Source of the DNA: Pedobacter punctiformis
GTDB taxonomy: Bacteria > Bacteroidota > Bacteroidia > Sphingobacteriales > Sphingobacteriaceae
DNA: 64,000 nucleotides
Direction of reading: 5' to 3'
NCBI RefSeq assembly: GCF_027213715.1
Contig: NZ_JAPWGM010000001.1
Location: 310,001 to 374,000 of the forward strand
Shown: in pieces, positions 28,376 through 36,331 of the stretch
Layout of the letters: each line of letters starts with the position of its first letter
Numbering within the stretch: position 1 is the stretch's first letter
Notes under the pieces: generated by a model
The model's input: only the letters and a program-made list of their open reading frames with translations
Databases searched by the model: none
Told to the model about the DNA's origin: nothing
Made by a program: the position numbers and the translations under genes

Positions 28376-28942
28376 TTACACCCTCAGCGAAGCCCGGAAT
28401 CCTCTGGCAGCATAATAAGATTCAGCACCGTTATGATACACGAAAACAGTATTGTAGCGGCGATCGCAAAACAGCGCACCGCCAAGTTTTCTGATGTCAG
28501 CAGATGTAATGATCCAGCTTGAGGTTTTTGTATCAAATTTCCCCAATTCCTGCAGTTCACGATATTCCACTTCAGTTAAAATTTCCACACCCATATCTTT
28601 TGCCATCTCAACAGCACTGTTTTCCGGTTTATGTTCTTTTCTCGCTTCTAACGCCTCGTGATCATAGCAAATGCTTCTGCGTCCTTTAGGGCTTTCAGCC
28701 ACACAATCGTAAAAAATATATTCGTCTGTCTTTTTATCATAGCCCACAACATCGGGTTCTCCACCGGTCATTTCCATTTCATTTAATGACCATAATTGTT
28801 CCGCATTAGCTTCCAGCTTAGCTTGTACTTTGCTCCAATCAATTCCGTTATGACGATTTTGGTTCTGCTCAAAGCGTTTTTTCAACAAATCAAGCAGCTC
28901 TTCACTCAGCGCAGGCGATAACTGTTTTTTATTGTTCTTCAT
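28376..28942 (-). CDS. DUF4256-family protein
   Basis: The 188-residue soluble protein has text typical of DUF4256: LWSLNEMEMTGGEPDVVGYD, then FYDCVAESPKGRRSICYD and GGALFCDRRYNTVFVYHNGA. No biochemical role is known to me. It overlaps the upstream SRPBCC gene by 14 bases, so the two are translated together; the pairing suggests a shared context in the ArsR-headed series. Confidence 0.85.
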   Translation of the reverse strand: MKNNKKQLSPALSEELLDLLKKRFEQNQNRHNGIDWSKVQAKLEANAEQLWSLNEMEMTGGEPDVVGYDKKTDEYIFYDCVAESPKGRRSICYDHEALEARKEHKPENSAVEMAKDMGVEILTEVEYRELQELGKFDTKTSSWIITSADIRKLGGALFCDRRYNTVFVYHNGAESYYAARGFRASLRV

Positions 28943-29372
28943 ACATCCGTTTTAAATAAGTTTCTAACTTTTCTACATTTTGATTCAAGCCCTCATCAGC
29001 TTTAAAAACCTTAACTACCGTTTCAAATAATTCATTTGTTTCAAACAACATTGTCCATTCCATTAAAGTTTGGCTTTCTTTAGACTCAAAAACAATTGTA
29101 GCAAGGTAATTGGGATTGAAGTGCTGAAACACAATCTTTTTAGAGGGTATAATTTCTAAAAACACGCTTTTATTTGGATAGTTTTTGCCGTCAGGGCCGT
29201 GCATGGTCAGGCACCACTCTCCATCTGCAATCAAATCCATTTTATGAATCGTATTGGTAAATCCAATGGGTCCCCACCAATTTGCAATATGCACGGGATC
29301 TGTCCATACTTTCCAAACCAAATCAATTGGTGCGTTTAATATTTTAGTAATCCTTAGCGATCTGTTTGCCAT
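28929..29372 (-). CDS. SRPBCC (AHSA1/START-like) domain protein
   Basis: This 147-residue single-domain helix-grip protein has the AHSA1 opening (ITKILNAPIDLVWKVWTDP, then HIANWWGPIGFTN). These proteins bind hydrophobic ligands; the ligand here is unknown. It is the second SRPBCC gene of the series and overlaps the DUF4256 gene. Confidence 0.9.
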   Translation of the reverse strand: MANRSLRITKILNAPIDLVWKVWTDPVHIANWWGPIGFTNTIHKMDLIADGEWCLTMHGPDGKNYPNKSVFLEIIPSKKIVFQHFNPNYLATIVFESKESQTLMEWTMLFETNELFETVVKVFKADEGLNQNVEKLETYLKRMYEEQ

Positions 29373-29390
29373 GCCCTTACTTTTTTTCCA

Positions 29391-29906
29391 TTAGCGATGC
29401 TGATCAATTAGCACTACATTTCCGTCCGGGTCTGTGACCATTAAACTTGCAGGTCCGGTAGTCTGCTCATCTGCCTCAGGATTTACCGTTAGCCCCTTAC
29501 TTTTAAGTTGTTTCTGAATTTCGCGGACATCATCAAATTTTTCGATGTTATTGGCATTTTCATCCCAACCCGGATTAAACGTTAAAATATTGCCTTTAAA
29601 CATCCCCTGAAATAGCCCGACAAGTGCATTCTCATTTTTCATGATGAGGTAATTTTTTTCCATGCCACCTGCAAAGACTACAAAGCCAAGGTTTTCGTAA
29701 AATTGTTTTGAAACGTTGAGGTCTTTAACGCTCAGGCTGATTGAAAATGCTCCTAATTTCATATTTTTCTCTTGTTTAATTTTGACATTATCCACTTGTT
29801 TAACATCAATATGGTTAGTTGTTTGTTTGTTAAAGATGGTTTTAAAGAAAAAGCCCAGACTAAATGCGGCTGCAAATCCTAAAATTATTAAAGCTGTCTT
29901 TTTCAT
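29391..29906 (-). CDS. Membrane-anchored VOC (glyoxalase-like) protein
   Basis: From the ATG at 29906 the protein has 171 residues: an N-terminal membrane anchor or signal (ALIILGFAAAFSLGFFF), a linker, then one VOC domain (about 50-171, with SLSVKDLNVSKQFYENLGF and DPDGNVVLIDQH). A longer frame to 30002 adds 32 residues that do not look like coding sequence. VOC domains serve in metal-dependent enzymes and in antibiotic-binding proteins. An N-terminal anchor is unusual for this family. It lies 18 bases before the SRPBCC gene. Confidence 0.85.
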   Translation of the reverse strand: MKKTALIILGFAAAFSLGFFFKTIFNKQTTNHIDVKQVDNVKIKQEKNMKLGAFSISLSVKDLNVSKQFYENLGFVVFAGGMEKNYLIMKNENALVGLFQGMFKGNILTFNPGWDENANNIEKFDDVREIQKQLKSKGLTVNPEADEQTTGPASLMVTDPDGNVVLIDQHR

Positions 29907-30028
29907 TCTATTACACGTTAATTCTACTATTTGGTTATGGAAGCTTACAGATAAGCGCTCCTTATAGCTTATTAAATGTATAAAATTCTGATTAAGGCAC
30001 AAAGGCCGGAATGATTTTTCTGTCCGAA

Positions 30029-30616
30029 TTAATCATCCAGCCCCTTGCCAGTTAGAATTTTTGACAGGTATTTTTCAACCCTCGACTCACGGGTTTTAGA
30101 TTGTTTGGGTTGAGAAAAATGTAGCATGTAAGCCCTTTGTCGTCCCGGTGTTAATGCCTCAAAAGCTGTTTTTAAGGCCGGAATTTCATCCAGTTTCTTT
30201 TGAAATTCTTCAGCCATTGTAAATTCTGCAGTCTTTTTAAATTCTATTTTCAAGCCAGCTTTTTCTACTTCAAGCGCCTCAAAAATATAGGCTTTCAGGA
30301 TAGATTCCTGCTCAATTATTTCCTGGATATTGGTAAACCGGATTTGGCGTGCGGCTTGTACATTCTCTGTTTGCTGAATCAGAATGTTATGAGCATCGTT
30401 TAACAAAGCACCTTTAAAAAACAAAAACGCACAGTATTCTTTAAATACATGTATTAATACGATGTTATTTTTTTGAAACACATAACAGGGAACACCCCAT
30501 TTCAATTCTTCTGTTAGCCCACAACCAAGTGCAATCGTTCTTAATTTCCTGATTTCTTTCTGCCATTTTTTGGCTTTTTCAAAATAAAAATCAACTTTAG
30601 GGTTCATACCATTCAT
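30029..30616 (-). CDS. YdeI-family protein (DUF1801 plus OmdA-like)
   Basis: The 195-residue protein has an N-terminal DUF1801 fold (about 10-115, EELKWGVPCYVFQKNNIVLI) and a C-terminal YdeI/OmpD-associated segment (about 135-190, LTPGRQRAYMLHFSQPKQSK, then TRESRVEKYLSKI). The role is poorly known. The start is one base after the DoxX stop; the internal ATG three codons later is also possible. Confidence 0.88.
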   Translation of the reverse strand: MNGMNPKVDFYFEKAKKWQKEIRKLRTIALGCGLTEELKWGVPCYVFQKNNIVLIHVFKEYCAFLFFKGALLNDAHNILIQQTENVQAARQIRFTNIQEIIEQESILKAYIFEALEVEKAGLKIEFKKTAEFTMAEEFQKKLDEIPALKTAFEALTPGRQRAYMLHFSQPKQSKTRESRVEKYLSKILTGKGLDD

Positions 30617-30617
30617 T

Positions 30618-31001
30618 TTATTGGTTAACCGGAATAATTCTTCTATTTGCCGGCCTGAAATACCATGAAACCACAGTCAGGATTAGCAATAATAATGAAG
30701 GTGCCATATCTTTTATGGAATTACCCGATGCAATATGCGAAATTGTAGCTCCCGACATGGCAAAGAAAAAACCTGCATAAGCCCATTCCTTCAACAAGGT
30801 AAATTTAGGAATAAGCACCGCCACAACGCCCAAAAATTTCCAGATGCCTATTATCGTTAAGAAATATATCGGATAACCTAATTGCGTAATGTTATCTACT
30901 TCTTTTTTTACTTTTAATAACTGGACTATTCCGGTTGATGCCATCCCTAATGCGAGCCAGATGGTCGAAATCCAATAGATAATTTTATTTGTCTTTGTCA
31001 T
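30618..31001 (-). CDS. DoxX-like membrane protein
   Basis: The 127-residue protein has four predicted membrane helices, with the DoxX-like pattern YFLTIIGIWKFLGVVAVLIP. Family members are linked to redox or stress functions, without a firm reaction. It sits six bases after the first SRPBCC gene and one base before YdeI, so it is part of one transcript. Confidence 0.88.
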   Translation of the reverse strand: MTKTNKIIYWISTIWLALGMASTGIVQLLKVKKEVDNITQLGYPIYFLTIIGIWKFLGVVAVLIPKFTLLKEWAYAGFFFAMSGATISHIASGNSIKDMAPSLLLLILTVVSWYFRPANRRIIPVNQ

Positions 31002-31007
31002 AACATA

Positions 31008-31475
31008 TTATTTTAATTGATTTACCACATCCTGGAGGCGATTATGCGCCATGTTTAAACCCTGCGCAAAAGGCAAAGCGAGCATTTGATCCCGGAGTGC
31101 AAGCGATTTATATATAATGTGTATATTGAGTTTACAGGTATTTTCGGTAAGTTTTTCAAACTCCAGGAACTCGAGCTGGGTAGCAAAAGGTGTATTCTCC
31201 ATCTCAAAAGTCCGGGTGATTTTTTGATTCGGAACAAATTCATGAATTACTCCATTGGCCTTAAATACGACGTTTCCCTGAGCATTACTGGTTTCAAATT
31301 GATAACTACCATACTTTTTACTTTCCAATTTCAACACTTTTGTCCCCATCCACTGCTCTACTATATCAGCTTCTGCATAGGCTTTAAAAAGTAATTCTAC
31401 CGGCAGGTCAAATTCCCTGGTAATCATCAGTTCCTGTTTATCCTTTTCGGCATTGATCTTTGTTTTCAATTCCAT
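31008..31475 (-). CDS. SRPBCC (AHSA1-like) protein linked to ArsR
   Basis: The 155-residue helix-grip protein opens with TREFDLPVELLFKAYAEADI and contains VEQWMGTKVLKLESKKYGSY. ArsR-SRPBCC pairs are frequent in Bacteroidota, and the SRPBCC protein may bind the same hydrophobic compound; this is an inference. It lies six bases after arsR. Confidence 0.92.
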   Translation of the reverse strand: MELKTKINAEKDKQELMITREFDLPVELLFKAYAEADIVEQWMGTKVLKLESKKYGSYQFETSNAQGNVVFKANGVIHEFVPNQKITRTFEMENTPFATQLEFLEFEKLTENTCKLNIHIIYKSLALRDQMLALPFAQGLNMAHNRLQDVVNQLK

Positions 31476-31481
31476 ATCAAT

Positions 31482-31796
31482 TTATTTATAGTTTTTCATA
31501 ATGGCTTCCAGTTTATTAAATCTGTCGTCCCACATTTTGCGAAACGGTTCAATAAAATCGGCTACTTCTTTCATGTTTTTAGCATTAATGGTATAGTAAA
31601 TCTCTCTGCCGTTTTGTTTTTGCTCCAGCAAAGCACACTCCGTAAGTATTTGCAAATGTTTTGAAACGGTTGGCCTTGCAGTATCAAAGTTTGTGGCTAT
31701 TGCCCCTGCCGTCATCGCCTGCGAAGCAAGTAATAAAAGTATAGCCCTTCTTGTGGGGTCGGCTATGGCCTGAAATACATCTCGTCTTAAATTCAT
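31482..31796 (-). CDS. ArsR-family winged-helix repressor
   Basis: The 104-residue protein has a winged helix: [20 protein letters not shown], then the recognition helix in [20 protein letters not shown]. There is no metal-binding CxC motif, so it probably does not sense metals. Two similar inverted repeats surround its own promoter, so it very likely represses itself and the downstream series. Confidence 0.94.
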   Translation of the reverse strand: MNLRRDVFQAIADPTRRAILLLLASQAMTAGAIATNFDTARPTVSKHLQILTECALLEQKQNGREIYYTINAKNMKEVADFIEPFRKMWDDRFNKLEAIMKNYK

Positions 31797-31798
31797 TA

Positions 31799-31816
31799 TG
31801 TAGCTATTTGACTACA
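31799..31816. promoter_or_regulatory. ArsR operator A (TGTAG-N8-CTACA)
   Basis: This inverted repeat with five-base arms covers the expected start of transcription and ends three bases before the arsR ATG. It matches operator B in sequence (GTAGCTATTTGACTAC versus GTAGCCATTTAACTAC), 26 bases away. Confidence 0.75.
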
Positions 31817-31846
31817 AATATAAACGTAGCCATTTAACTACGCAAA
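31815..31846 (-). promoter_or_regulatory. arsR promoter
   Basis: On the minus strand, TTTG (31846-31843), 20 bases, then TATATTTG (31822-31815) match the Bacteroidota -33/-7 consensus exactly. Operator B fills the spacer. Confidence 0.78.
31825..31842. promoter_or_regulatory. ArsR operator B (CGTAG-N8-CTACG)
   Basis: This inverted repeat fits exactly between the -33 and -7 boxes of the arsR promoter. Binding there would block RNA polymerase, consistent with autorepression. Confidence 0.75.
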
Positions 31847-31902
31847 TTTTAATGAAAATTTTTTCTAATAAACTCCATTTATTTAAAATTTCACCAAAAC
31901 AT

Positions 31903-31932
31903 TTTGATTGTACGAATACATTCGTACATTTG
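31903..31932 (+). promoter_or_regulatory. Promoter of the serine hydrolase gene
   Basis: TTTG at 31903-31906, 18 bases, and TACATTTG at 31925-31932 match the Bacteroidota promoter consensus. The start of transcription is expected near 31939, about 54 bases before the ATG. Confidence 0.75.
31910..31927. promoter_or_regulatory. Operator 1, GTACGAAT-AC-ATTCGTAC
   Basis: This inverted repeat with eight-base arms and a two-base centre lies between the -33 and -7 boxes and shares three bases with the -7 box. The TACGAA-N4-TTCGTA core recurs 24 bases downstream. It does not resemble the ArsR sites. Confidence 0.75.
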
Positions 31933-31934
31933 AT

Positions 31935-31950
31935 TACGAACAAATTCGTA
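31935..31950. promoter_or_regulatory. Operator 2, TACGAA-N4-TTCGTA
   Basis: This is a second copy of the core with perfect six-base arms, over the expected transcription start. The pair suggests repression by a protein that is not encoded beside it. Confidence 0.72.
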
Positions 31951-31992
31951 GACAAATAAAGCAACCAATCAAATTATAAAACCAAAATTTAA

Positions 31993-33405
31993 ATGAAAAG
32001 CCTCAAATTCACATTTTTACTACTAATCGCAGTTAACTTCTGCAATGCACAAACGAAAAATAAAGAAAAACAGTTAGACAGTATTTTCACTATTTTATAC
32101 AAACAAAATCAATTTAACGGAACAGTATTAATTGCCGATAAGGGCAAGGTTGTTTTCAAAAAAGGTTATGGTTATCGTGATGAAAACTCAAAAGCGCTAA
32201 ATTCTTCTACAACTATTTTTGAACTGGGTTCCTGCTCTAAACAATTTACGGCAATGGGAATCCTTCTATTGGCAAAACAGGGGAAACTAAGCTATAATGA
32301 TCAATTATCGAAATACATCCCTGAACTATCTTTCTGGAATGACGTTACCATTTACAATCTTCTCAGACATACCAGTGGTGTTCCTGAATATTTAGATGCC
32401 ATGAGAAAAGAATGGGACAGTACAAAGATTGCAACTAATAAAGATTTAATAAATTTTTATGCTAAAAGAAAAGATACGTTAAACTTTAAGCCAAACACAA
32501 ATCATAGATATTGCAATACCAATTATGCCTTACTGGCCTCCATAATTGAGCGGGTTTCGGGCGAAGATTATGCAACTTTTCTGAAGGAAAATATTTTCGT
32601 TCCACTTGGAATGAAAAATACATTTGTTTACAACAGAAGGCAATCTCCAAGGAAAATAACAAACTACGCAATTGGATACGTTTGGGCTAGGGATAGTTTC
32701 AAAAAAGTAACCTCTGAAAATCCTGGGTATGATGAAAAAATGGTTTATTATTTGGATGGAATTGTAGGCAGTGCAAAGGTAAATTCTACAGCAGAAGATT
32801 TACTTAAATGGATAAACGCTTTAAAAAGCAATAGCTTCATTTCTGCTGAAGACTTTAATCAAATGACAGAAATTACTAAAACCACAAAAGGCAAAAACAT
32901 TCCTTATGGTTTCGGACTAGATGTTTCAAAAGGCGAAAATAAATTTTCTTTTGGGCATACAGGATCCTGGGACGGTTACGCCTCATTTATATATCATAAT
33001 ATGCCTAAAGACAGAACCATTATTATTTTACAAAACTTTAAAATGGGCACTTATTCATTTAATAATATCAGTCAGATTTTAGACAATAAACCTGTAGTAA
33101 CTGAATATAGAAGTAAGATAAATATTCCGCAATCGGAAATGGAGAAATACGCAGGAACTTATTTAGACGAAAAGGATAAAGAGGAAGCGCATATTCTGAC
33201 CTATAAAAATGGACACTTGTTTTATAACACACCAAAAGTAAAATGGGACATGAGATTTTTTCCGGTTTCGGCGAATGAATTTAGCAGAATAAGTCAGGGA
33301 GGCGTTGATGGTATTTTAAAATTCACAAAACTAGAAAACGGAGACACCAAACTGGAGATGCTTCAATATGGCAATGTTATTGGCACAGGTATAAAAAGCA
33401 AATAA
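31993..33405 (+). CDS. Secreted serine hydrolase, class C beta-lactamase/PBP4-like fold
   Basis: The 470-residue protein has a signal peptide (to about residue 19), then a beta-lactamase-like domain with S80-x-x-K83 (GSCSKQF), Y173-x-N175 (RYCNTNY) and an HTG motif (FGHTGSWDGY). A C-terminal lipocalin-like extension follows (about 370-470). Such proteins include peptidases and esterases; true beta-lactamase activity is not established. Its promoter carries twin palindromes, so expression is probably inducible. The divergent neighbour is arsR. Confidence 0.92.
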   Translation: MKSLKFTFLLLIAVNFCNAQTKNKEKQLDSIFTILYKQNQFNGTVLIADKGKVVFKKGYGYRDENSKALNSSTTIFELGSCSKQFTAMGILLLAKQGKLSYNDQLSKYIPELSFWNDVTIYNLLRHTSGVPEYLDAMRKEWDSTKIATNKDLINFYAKRKDTLNFKPNTNHRYCNTNYALLASIIERVSGEDYATFLKENIFVPLGMKNTFVYNRRQSPRKITNYAIGYVWARDSFKKVTSENPGYDEKMVYYLDGIVGSAKVNSTAEDLLKWINALKSNSFISAEDFNQMTEITKTTKGKNIPYGFGLDVSKGENKFSFGHTGSWDGYASFIYHNMPKDRTIIILQNFKMGTYSFNNISQILDNKPVVTEYRSKINIPQSEMEKYAGTYLDEKDKEEAHILTYKNGHLFYNTPKVKWDMRFFPVSANEFSRISQGGVDGILKFTKLENGDTKLEMLQYGNVIGTGIKSK

Positions 33406-34013
33406 AATACTGACCATGCTACTCTGTACGCTAGCATCAGATTTCTCAACACATTAGGCAGCTAAACCAATTGAAGCTGATCAAAATCTATAAACAACAA
33501 AGCCCTACCAGATTTGGTAAGGCTTATATGTTTTGTTCCCGAGACGCTATATTTTTCCAAGAATCTCTTTACCGATCTTAAGTATTACAACGATTTGGGA
33601 TTTACCTCTAGAAAAAACCGATATAAATAAAAAATTGACAGGCTATTAGGAGAAATCATTGCAAAATTTACAAATTGGAAAAATAATAGGGATTTTACGG
33701 TAGTAACGAGGTTTTAGATGAATGAACCAAACCTTTAATAAGGTAAAATTACCCGTAACTTTTTTTGATTATTATTAATGTATTCTTATTAGCATCAATA
33801 AGTAGGTCATCATCTTTTTTAATGAATAAAGAAGTAAATTAAAATACCTAATTATTATTGTTGGCTCTCTCGGTTAATTGAATATAAATCAAACGTTTGC
33901 GTTAAAATAACCAAAAATCATTGATGATTATTAAATACTTTTACATACAACATCTAGTTACATGCTCTCTAGTTTAAAACCAACTGCGATGTTAACGAAT
34001 TATCAATTTTAAA
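33406..34013. other. Long intergenic region with tRNA-end-like remnant and decayed coding text
   Basis: This 608-base AT-rich gap has no intact gene. It holds a hairpin (33500-33525) followed by TGTTCCCGAGACG, which looks like the 3' end of a minus-strand tRNA with its terminator but without the rest of the tRNA. From about 33560 a short frame reads FTDLKYYNDLGFTSRKNR, reminiscent of a VOC domain, then stops. Both readings are weak. Confidence 0.4.
33500..33525 (-). terminator. Hairpin, probable orphan tRNA terminator
   Basis: AAGCC-c-TACC (33500-33509) pairs with GGTA-a-GGCTT (33516-33525) around a six-base loop. On the minus strand it is followed by a T-rich tail (TTTGTTGTTT). Its layout is like that of the terminators after the two tRNA-Asn genes. 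Confidence 0.5.
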
Positions 34014-34466
34014 ATGAACTTACAGATTAAAGAGATTAAGAGCTATAATCATGAAATAAGAAATACAGTTGAGCATTTCTTAAAATCATTACAAGGTTGC
34101 GAAAGCAGTATATCCGAGTACCAGTTAAAAGAAATAATATCGTCTGAAAACAGTTATCTTTTTTTCGCTTCTAGTGTCCACGATGTATGTATTGGTATGT
34201 TGACGATAGGAATTTATCAGTCGCCAACTGGCAAGAAAGCTTGGATTGAAGATGTTGCTGTTGATGACCTTTTTAGAGGACAAGGTATTGGCGAGAATCT
34301 AATAACATTTGCTATCCAATTCGCCAAACAGCATAATGTGGATGTTTTAAATCTAACATCATCGCCTGCTAGAGTTGCGGCTAATAATTTATACAAAAAA
34401 ACCGGCTTTCAACCAAAGGAGACCAATGTTTACAGAATGGCTTTAGGTACAAATTCTTATGCTTAA
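34014..34466 (+). CDS. GNAT-family N-acetyltransferase
   Basis: The 150-residue GNAT protein has IEDVAVDDLFRGQGIGENLI at about 81-100 (acetyl-CoA loop RGQGIG) and a C-terminal NNLYKKTGFQ motif. The substrate is unknown. Its last eight bases overlap the start of the broken amidohydrolase, so both were once translated together. Confidence 0.9.
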   Translation: MNLQIKEIKSYNHEIRNTVEHFLKSLQGCESSISEYQLKEIISSENSYLFFASSVHDVCIGMLTIGIYQSPTGKKAWIEDVAVDDLFRGQGIGENLITFAIQFAKQHNVDVLNLTSSPARVAANNLYKKTGFQPKETNVYRMALGTNSYA

Positions 34467-35445
34467 ACTTGAAACTTTCCCAAAAATAGATGCGCATTTT
34501 CACTCGACTTTTTATGATCCTATATATGAGAAAATAGCGAAAGACTATCATGTAAAATACATTAATATCAATACAAATGCGAGCGTGTTTCCTCCCATGG
34601 AAATTCAGGAAAGTGTGGCTTTAGCATATATTAAAAAAGCTCCTGAGCATTTCGCCTATATTGCCAGTTTTGAGATGAAAGGTTGGGAGAACCCGAATTG
34701 GTATAGCTATGTATTCGAACATCTAAAAAATTCGATTAATCAGGGGGCAGTTGGTATTAAAATCTGGAAAAATATTGGAATGGAGATATTGAAACCTGAT
34801 GATCAATCATTTCTGATGATTAATGACCCATTTTTTGATCCTCTCTTCATCTATTTGAGCGAAAATAACATTCCAGTGCTCACACATTTGGGTGAACCGA
34901 AAAATTGCTGATTACCTGTGGAAGAAATGACCTCGGAGCGTAATAAAGCTTATTACATTAAAAATCCTGAATTTCATGCGTATTTACATCCTGAAATCCC
35001 TACATACAAACACCAGATAGAGGCAAGAGATTATTTAATATCTAAATACCCCAAACTCAAGCTAATAGGCGCTCATCTGGGAAGCTTAGAATGGAGTTAC
35101 AAAGAGCTTGCAAACCGTTTTGATCAATATTCTAACTTCTACGTTGATTTATCTTCCCGTTTAGGGCATTTACAGATGCAGTCCGTTAACGATTATGAGG
35201 GTGTACGGAATTTTTTCATTAAATATGCTGATCGCATCATGTATGGAACAGATGCTTATAACAATCCCGAAAAACTTATAACTTCTTTAGTTAATGACTG
35301 GAAGTATTTCACTACAAATAAACAATGTGATTCTATAGAGGTACAAGGTGTTTTTAGAGGGATTGAACTACCTGAGGAGGTACTCTACAAGCTTTATTAT
35401 GCCAATGCGCAAAAAATATATCCAGGTCTTAAGACAGAATTCTAA
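34459..35445 (+). pseudogene. Amidohydrolase (TIM-barrel metal-dependent hydrolase) interrupted by an in-frame TGA
   Basis: The reading frame is open before and after a single TGA at 34909-34911 and resumes in the same frame. The text around it is GEPKNC-stop-LPVEEMT; family members as I remember them have Trp here, so TGG to TGA is the simplest cause. Metal-site motifs are split: HFH (KIDAHFHS) and LTHLGEP lie before the stop, GAHLGSLEW and YGTDAY after it, so neither half should be active alone. A GTG at 34918 could restart translation of the second half. It may be a real nonsense mutation, a base-call error, or read-through. Confidence 0.88.
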
Positions 35446-35650
35446 AGTTGAAACAACAGTATTTAAAACGCTCTAATTAATGTATACCATCCAGTAAAAC
35501 CAATAAACTGGCCTCATTCAGCTGCATCGAGGCAAAAAAATAGTTCCAGATTTTTTCTATTTTTTCAGTCCGGACAGAGATACTAGGCTCTAAACGAAAA
35601 TATAGCTTGATTTACTTTATTCAACGATTTGAAAATTAGCTAAAAATAGA

Positions 35651-35682
35651 AAAGCCCATCACGATATTGTGATGGGCTTTCG
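35651..35682 (-). terminator. Terminator of tRNA-Asn copy 1
   Basis: AAGCCCATCAC and GTGATGGGCTT form an 11-pair stem with a 6-base loop just after the tRNA 3' end, followed on the minus strand by TTTTCT. Confidence 0.85.
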
Positions 35683-35756
35683 CTCCCTCTGCTGGGCTCG
35701 AACCAGCGACCCTCTGATTAACAGTCAGATGCTCTAACCAGCTGAGCTAAGAAGGA
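35683..35756 (-). tRNA. tRNA-Asn (anticodon GTT), copy 1
   Basis: The 74-base cloverleaf on the minus strand has acceptor stem TCCTTCT/AGAGGGA, D stem GCTC/GAGC, anticodon stem TCTGA/TCAGA with loop CTGTTAA (anticodon GTT), T stem GCTGG/CCAGC with TTCGAGC loop, and discriminator G. CCA is not encoded. Confidence 0.97.
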
Positions 35757-35826
35757 GTGCTGGTCTTCCAAAAATCAAGTCTAAATGTACTTTTCAGCAC
35801 CTTTAGCCCTGTTTGTTTTGGGATTG

Positions 35827-35858
35827 CAATATTAGGGATTTTAAATTATTTATGCAAA
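35827..35858 (-). promoter_or_regulatory. Probable promoter of tRNA-Asn copy 1
   Basis: On the minus strand TTTG (35858-35855), 20 bases and TAATATTG (35834-35827) resemble the -33/-7 consensus with one mismatch. The block recurs upstream of copy 2. Confidence 0.55.
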
Positions 35859-36071
35859 AAATAGATGTTTTTTTCAAAATAAAGCAGCTTTTCAGGAAAA
35901 CTTAAAAACTACCACACCAATTTATAACTGATTATCAATAAGTTAATTAAGATACAACTTCATCAAACACTTATATTCGTTGGTTATTTAACAATCTAGG
36001 TACCTCATTAATGTCATACATTCCACTAAATTGATAGATTAACTCCTCTTTAATAGTTAAAATTAAGCACA

Positions 36072-36109
36072 CAAAAAAAGCCTTACAACTTTCATTATAA
36101 GGCTTTTAA
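36072..36109 (-). terminator. Terminator of tRNA-Asn copy 2
   Basis: On the minus strand AAAGCCTTA and TAAGGCTTT pair around a loop of about 12 bases and are followed by a T run. The stem sequence is unrelated to that of copy 1 although the tRNAs are identical. Confidence 0.8.
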
Positions 36110-36113
36110 TCTG

Positions 36114-36187
36114 CTCCCTCTGCTGGGCTCGAACCAGCGACCCTCTGATTAACAGTCAGATGCTCTAACCAGCTGAGCTAAGAAGGA
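36114..36187 (-). tRNA. tRNA-Asn (anticodon GTT), copy 2
   Basis: This is identical over all 74 bases to copy 1, displaced by 431 bases. The upstream leader and promoter block are also shared with a few substitutions. Confidence 0.97.
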
Positions 36188-36257
36188 GTGCTGGTCTTCC
36201 CAAAATCAAGTCTAAATGTGCTTTTTAGTACATATACCCTTGTTCGTTTTGGGAATG

Positions 36258-36289
36258 CAATATTAGGGCTTTTAAATTATTTATGCAAT
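36258..36289 (-). promoter_or_regulatory. Probable promoter of tRNA-Asn copy 2
   Basis: TAATATTG (minus strand, 36265-36258) lies 431 bases from its counterpart at copy 1, in a nearly unchanged block. The -33 TTTG has become ATTG. Confidence 0.5.
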
Positions 36290-36331
36290 ATTTGCAGAGA
36301 AAAAAAATTAAAATAATTTAAAATAATTTAT

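Noticed and set aside
29907-30002. N-terminal extension of the VOC protein
   Set aside because: The extension lacks protein-like character and would precede a well-formed signal/anchor; the ATG at 29906 is the natural start.
33553-33620. VOC/glyoxalase pseudogene after the orphan hairpin
   Set aside because: Only about 18 residues resemble a VOC domain; too little to annotate.
34909-34911. Selenocysteine at the in-frame TGA of the amidohydrolase
   Set aside because: No suitable hairpin was recognised just after the codon, and Trp, not Cys, seems to be the family residue there.
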